This document shows positions 61,027-64,000 of a stretch of 64,000 nt of DNA, one piece after another. A model generated the notes under the pieces. It was not told the origin of the DNA and made no database searches. It saw only the letters and a list, made by a program, of their open reading frames with translations. Made by a program: the position numbers and the translations under genes. The number at the start of each line of letters is the position of its first letter. The first letter of the stretch is position 1. Source of the stretch: JABDIP01 sp965212545 (GTDB lineage: Bacteria > Pseudomonadota > Alphaproteobacteria > DSM-16000 > Inquilinaceae); contig CBDBVB010000021.1 in the NCBI GenBank assembly GCA_965212545.1, positions 310,001 through 374,000 on the forward strand, given 5' to 3'.

Positions 61027-62871
61027 TTAAGCCACTCGATCCTCCAGCGCCAGGAATCCGCCGGACTGGCGGGCCCAGAGTTGGGCGTAGAGACCGCCCA
61101 ACTGGAGCAAGGTCTCATGGCTGCCCTCCTCGACGATGGCGCCCTTGTCCATGATAACCAGCCGGTCCATGGCGGCGATGGTCGACAGTCTGTGGGCGAT
61201 GGCAATCACCGTCTTGCCGGCCATCAGGTTGTACAGCTGCTCCTGGATCGCCGCCTCGACCTCGCTGTCCAGCGCCGACGTCGCCTCGTCGAGGATCAGG
61301 ATCGGCGCGTCCTTCAGCAGCACCCGGGCGATGGCGATGCGCTGGCGCTGTCCGCCGGACAGCTTGACGCCGCGCTCGCCTACATGGGCGCGATAACCGG
61401 TGCGGCCGCGCAGATCCTCCAGGCCGCCGATGAACTCCTCGGCATGGGCCCGGCGCGCCGCGGTGACGGCGGAGTCGGCGTCGACGTCCGGGCGGCCATA
61501 GATGATGTTGTCCATCACCGAGCGGTGCAGCAGCGAGGTGTCCTGGGTCACCATGCCGATATTGGCGCGCAGGCTGTCCTGGGTGACGTGCGCGGTGTCC
61601 TGGCCGTCGATCAGGATGCGCCCGCCCTCCAGATCGTGGAACCGCAGCAGCAGGTTGACCAGGGTCGACTTGCCGGCGCCGGAACGGCCGACCAGCCCGA
61701 CCTTCTCGCCCGGCGCTATGGTCAATGACAGATCATCGATCACGCCGGACTCCTTCCCATAATGGAAACGGATCGACTCGTAGCGGATCTCGCCGCGCGG
61801 CACTTCGAGCGGACGGGCGCCGGGGCGGTCCAGCACCGAATGCGCCCGCGAGATGGTCTCCATGCCCTCCTGCACCTGGCCGATCTGCTCGAAGATGTCG
61901 GTCACGGTCCACATCATCCAACCGGACATGTTGTTGATGCGGATCACCAGGCCCGAGGCCAGCGCGATGGCGCCGATGGTGATGCTTCCCTGGCTCCACA
62001 GCCACAACGCCAGTGCGCCGGTGCCGACCATCATGGCGCCGTTCATGCTGTGCTGGAAAGCCACCATGCCGGTGATCATGCGCTCCTGGTCGAAGAACTT
62101 CGCGGTGTGCTCCTCCAGGGCCTTGCGGGCATAGGCGTCCTCGCGGTCGGCATGGGCGAACAGCTTGACCGTCAGGATGTTGGTGTAGCTGTCGACGATG
62201 CGTCCGGTCAGCATCGAGCGCGCATTGGACATCGCGACCGATCGGTCCTTGATGCGCGGCACGAAGTACAGCAGGCAGCCGATGAACGCCGCCAGCCACA
62301 GCACCAGCGGCACCATCAGTCGCCAATCGGCCTGGGAGAACAGCACCAGGGCGCTGACCACGTAGATGATCACAAACCACACCGCGTCGGCGGACTTCAC
62401 CGCCGAGCCGCGCAGCGCCCCGCCGGTCTGCATGATCTTCGCCGCGATGCGGCCGGCGAAATCGTTCTGGAAGAACGCCAGGCTCTGGCGCAGCACATAA
62501 CGGTGGGTCTGCCAGCGGACCAAGTTGGTCAGAGGCGCGTTGATCGCCTGGTGCACGATCGCGCTGTGCAGGGTGAAGAAGACCGGCCGCGCGAACAGCG
62601 CCACTGCTGCCATCAGCATCAGCACGCTGCCATGTTCCTCGAAGAACCCCGCCGGGCTTTCCGCCTCGCGCACCATGTCGACGATGCGACCGACGAAGGC
62701 GAACAGCGACACCTCGATCAGGGCTGCAATCAGCCCAATCGTCATCAGCACCGCGAAGGCCGGCCAGACCTGCAGCAGGTAGTGGGCATAGAAGGCGGTC
62801 AGCCGGTTCGGGGGCTGGCCGCCGGTGGCGTCTCGGAATGGGTCGATACGGGACTCGAACCATCGTAACAT
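61027..62871 (-). CDS. ABC transporter, fused permease and ATPase
   Basis: The 614-residue half-transporter has six membrane helices (about 30-325) and a C-terminal ATPase with Walker A GRSGAGKSTLVN, signature LSGGQRQRIAIAR, Walker B LILDEATSALDS and switch IAHRLSTI. The overall pattern is that of type IV (MsbA-like) exporters, which work as homodimers to move lipids or hydrophobic drugs. Substrate unknown. It is followed 14 bases later by a small conserved gene. Confidence 0.95.
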   Translation of the reverse strand: MLRWFESRIDPFRDATGGQPPNRLTAFYAHYLLQVWPAFAVLMTIGLIAALIEVSLFAFVGRIVDMVREAESPAGFFEEHGSVLMLMAAVALFARPVFFTLHSAIVHQAINAPLTNLVRWQTHRYVLRQSLAFFQNDFAGRIAAKIMQTGGALRGSAVKSADAVWFVIIYVVSALVLFSQADWRLMVPLVLWLAAFIGCLLYFVPRIKDRSVAMSNARSMLTGRIVDSYTNILTVKLFAHADREDAYARKALEEHTAKFFDQERMITGMVAFQHSMNGAMMVGTGALALWLWSQGSITIGAIALASGLVIRINNMSGWMMWTVTDIFEQIGQVQEGMETISRAHSVLDRPGARPLEVPRGEIRYESIRFHYGKESGVIDDLSLTIAPGEKVGLVGRSGAGKSTLVNLLLRFHDLEGGRILIDGQDTAHVTQDSLRANIGMVTQDTSLLHRSVMDNIIYGRPDVDADSAVTAARRAHAEEFIGGLEDLRGRTGYRAHVGERGVKLSGGQRQRIAIARVLLKDAPILILDEATSALDSEVEAAIQEQLYNLMAGKTVIAIAHRLSTIAAMDRLVIMDKGAIVEEGSHETLLQLGGLYAQLWARQSGGFLALEDRVA

Positions 62872-63187
62872 CGCTTCGCTCCTGCTTCACGCGGGGTTGG
62901 CCGGCTCCCGAGAGCGGGAGGCGGCGTGACGCGCGGGCGGCGAAGCGGGTTACATCCCGCTGTTCTGGTAGAAGGCTACGGCGCGCGCGTCAGCGGCTAT
63001 GGACGCATTGTCTGGTCAAGGTGACAGACCTATCTCTTACTTTGAATTCGGAGCGCAAAAACATGGAAGCCGATCCCGCTCCGAGGCGATAACCTAACGG
63101 GAGTGGCGGGGCGACTCAACCGCCGCATTGCCGCACCGTGCAACTGCCAGCCGCGCCGCGCCTTTCCCCCGCAACAGGATCGACCCA
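62872..63187. other. intergenic region between the ABC exporter and the CinA-like gene
   Basis: About 315 bases of divergent spacer with two small 6-bp hairpins near 62,910 and 62,950 and a more AT-rich piece around 63,020-63,065 that probably holds promoters. No gene recognised. Confidence 0.4.
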
Positions 63188-63991
63188 ATGGCAGATCTGA
63201 CCGCCCCGGCCGACGAGAAGCGATTCGTCACCGCCGCGCTGCTGATCATCGGCAACGAGATCCTCTCCGGCCGCACCAAGGATGCCAATCTGCCCTATCT
63301 GGCCGAACACCTGAGCGCCCTGGGAGTTCGGTTGGCCGAGGCGCGGGTGGTGTCGGATGTGGAGTCCGAGATCGTCGCCTCGGTGAATACCCTGCGCGGA
63401 CGCTACGACTACGTCTTCACGACCGGCGGCATCGGGCCGACCCATGACGACATCACCGCCGCCTCGGTCGCCAAGGCCTTCGGCGTCGCGCACGAACTCA
63501 ACGCCGAGGCGGTGGCGCTGCTGGAAGGCCATTACGAGCCGGGACAACTCAATGAGGCGCGGCTGCGCATGGCGACGATCCCGGTCGGCGCGACCCTGGT
63601 CCAGAACCCGGTCAGCAAGGCGCCGGGGTTTCGGATCGGCAACGTGTTTGTCATGGCTGGGGTGCCAAAGATCATGCAGGCGATGTTCGACGGCATCGCG
63701 CCGACCCTGATCGGCGGCCCGCCGATGCGCTCCCGCACCCTGACTTGCGGCTTGCCGGAAGGCACACTGGCCAAGTCGCTGGGCGCGATCCAGGATCGCC
63801 ATCCCGATATCGATATCGGCAGCTACCCGTATTTCAGGGCAGGAGAATTCGGTGTCTCCGTGGTGCTGCGGGGGATCGATAAGTCGCATCTCGACACTGC
63901 CGCGGGAGAGGTGGCGGCGGCTATCCGCGAATTGGGGGCGGAACCGGAAGCGGAGGGCGACGGCGGTTCGCCATCGTCCGGCCGACCTTGA
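63188..63991 (+). CDS. CinA-like molybdopterin-binding (MoaB/Mog domain) protein
   Basis: The 267-residue protein has AALLIIGNEILSGRTKDANLPYLAEHL and YVFTTGGIGPTHDDITAASVAKAFG, the MoaB/Mog (COG1058) motifs. VFVMAGVPKIMQAMF follows in the second half. It is like the N-terminal half of CinA without the nicotinamide-deamidase domain; this stand-alone form is common in alphaproteobacteria. It may act on a nucleotide-like pyrophosphate bond, as CinA does on ADP-ribose, but substrate is not known. The ATG at 63188 is followed by the family start; the stop lies just inside the window. Confidence 0.88.
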   Translation: MADLTAPADEKRFVTAALLIIGNEILSGRTKDANLPYLAEHLSALGVRLAEARVVSDVESEIVASVNTLRGRYDYVFTTGGIGPTHDDITAASVAKAFGVAHELNAEAVALLEGHYEPGQLNEARLRMATIPVGATLVQNPVSKAPGFRIGNVFVMAGVPKIMQAMFDGIAPTLIGGPPMRSRTLTCGLPEGTLAKSLGAIQDRHPDIDIGSYPYFRAGEFGVSVVLRGIDKSHLDTAAGEVAAAIRELGAEPEAEGDGGSPSSGRP

Positions 63992-64000
63992 GAATTCGAG

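Overview
This 64 kb window reads as chromosomal DNA of a GC-rich alphaproteobacterium, plausibly Rhodospirillales-like. The main evidence is the gene set purB, F1-ATPase inhibitor zeta (DUF1476), purC, purS, purQ, purL, bolA, grxD and rpsD in an order typical of that class. Other class-typical features are sfsA-map-radC, a tripartite tricarboxylate transporter (TTT), a DUF1127 protein and abundant 4-bp ATGA/GTGA gene overlaps. No rRNA, tRNA, CRISPR array, insertion sequence or phage gene was seen.

Layout. 0-6 kb: a leftward catabolic operon, tctC-tctB-tctA-tetR followed by a Gfo/Idh/MocA oxidoreductase and a DUF993 aldolase-like gene that runs off the edge. A TetR-type operator overlaps the promoter of tctC. 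6-14 kb: small and accessory genes (GYD protein, NDUFA9-like NAD-binding protein, secreted pentapeptide-repeat lipoprotein) and a 1096-residue SAM-cyclase-ATPase-TPR signalling protein, separated by AT-richer gaps. 14-17.5 kb: rsgA, then nadE and an exported-protein gene, each carrying two apparent frameshifts. 17.5-31.5 kb: ABC exporter, gltX, a secreted protein behind three tandem 48-49 bp repeats, a lipoprotein, a GNAT enzyme, cysS, cimA, a copper pair (DUF2946 and PCuAC), trmJ, and a translationally coupled kinase/enolase-paralogue pair. 31.5-36.4 kb: an AT-richer block with a ferric-reductase-like membrane protein, a lipoprotein intradiol dioxygenase, a large MscS channel and a ClpX-type zinc-finger protein.

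36.5-54 kb: the conserved purine/ribosomal neighbourhood, interrupted by insertions. These include two EamA transporters and a HEXXH protein between rpsD and grxD. A 5 kb block lies between purQ and purS, with an ArsR regulator and its operator, a DUF1127 gene, an alkaline-phosphatase-like protein coupled to a membrane protein, and several small genes. 54-64 kb: aldolase, tag, a second class III cyclase, radC-map-sfsA, a tandem pair of DUF1444 paralogues, a small conserved protein, an ABC exporter and a CinA-type molybdopterin-binding protein.

The most notable items are the noncanonical enolase paired with a small-molecule kinase, the four clustered indels in nadE and its neighbour, the triple hairpin repeat, the self-overlapping ArsR operator inside the split pur cluster, and two genes below usual length cut-offs (a 52-residue membrane protein and a 14-codon leader-like ORF).
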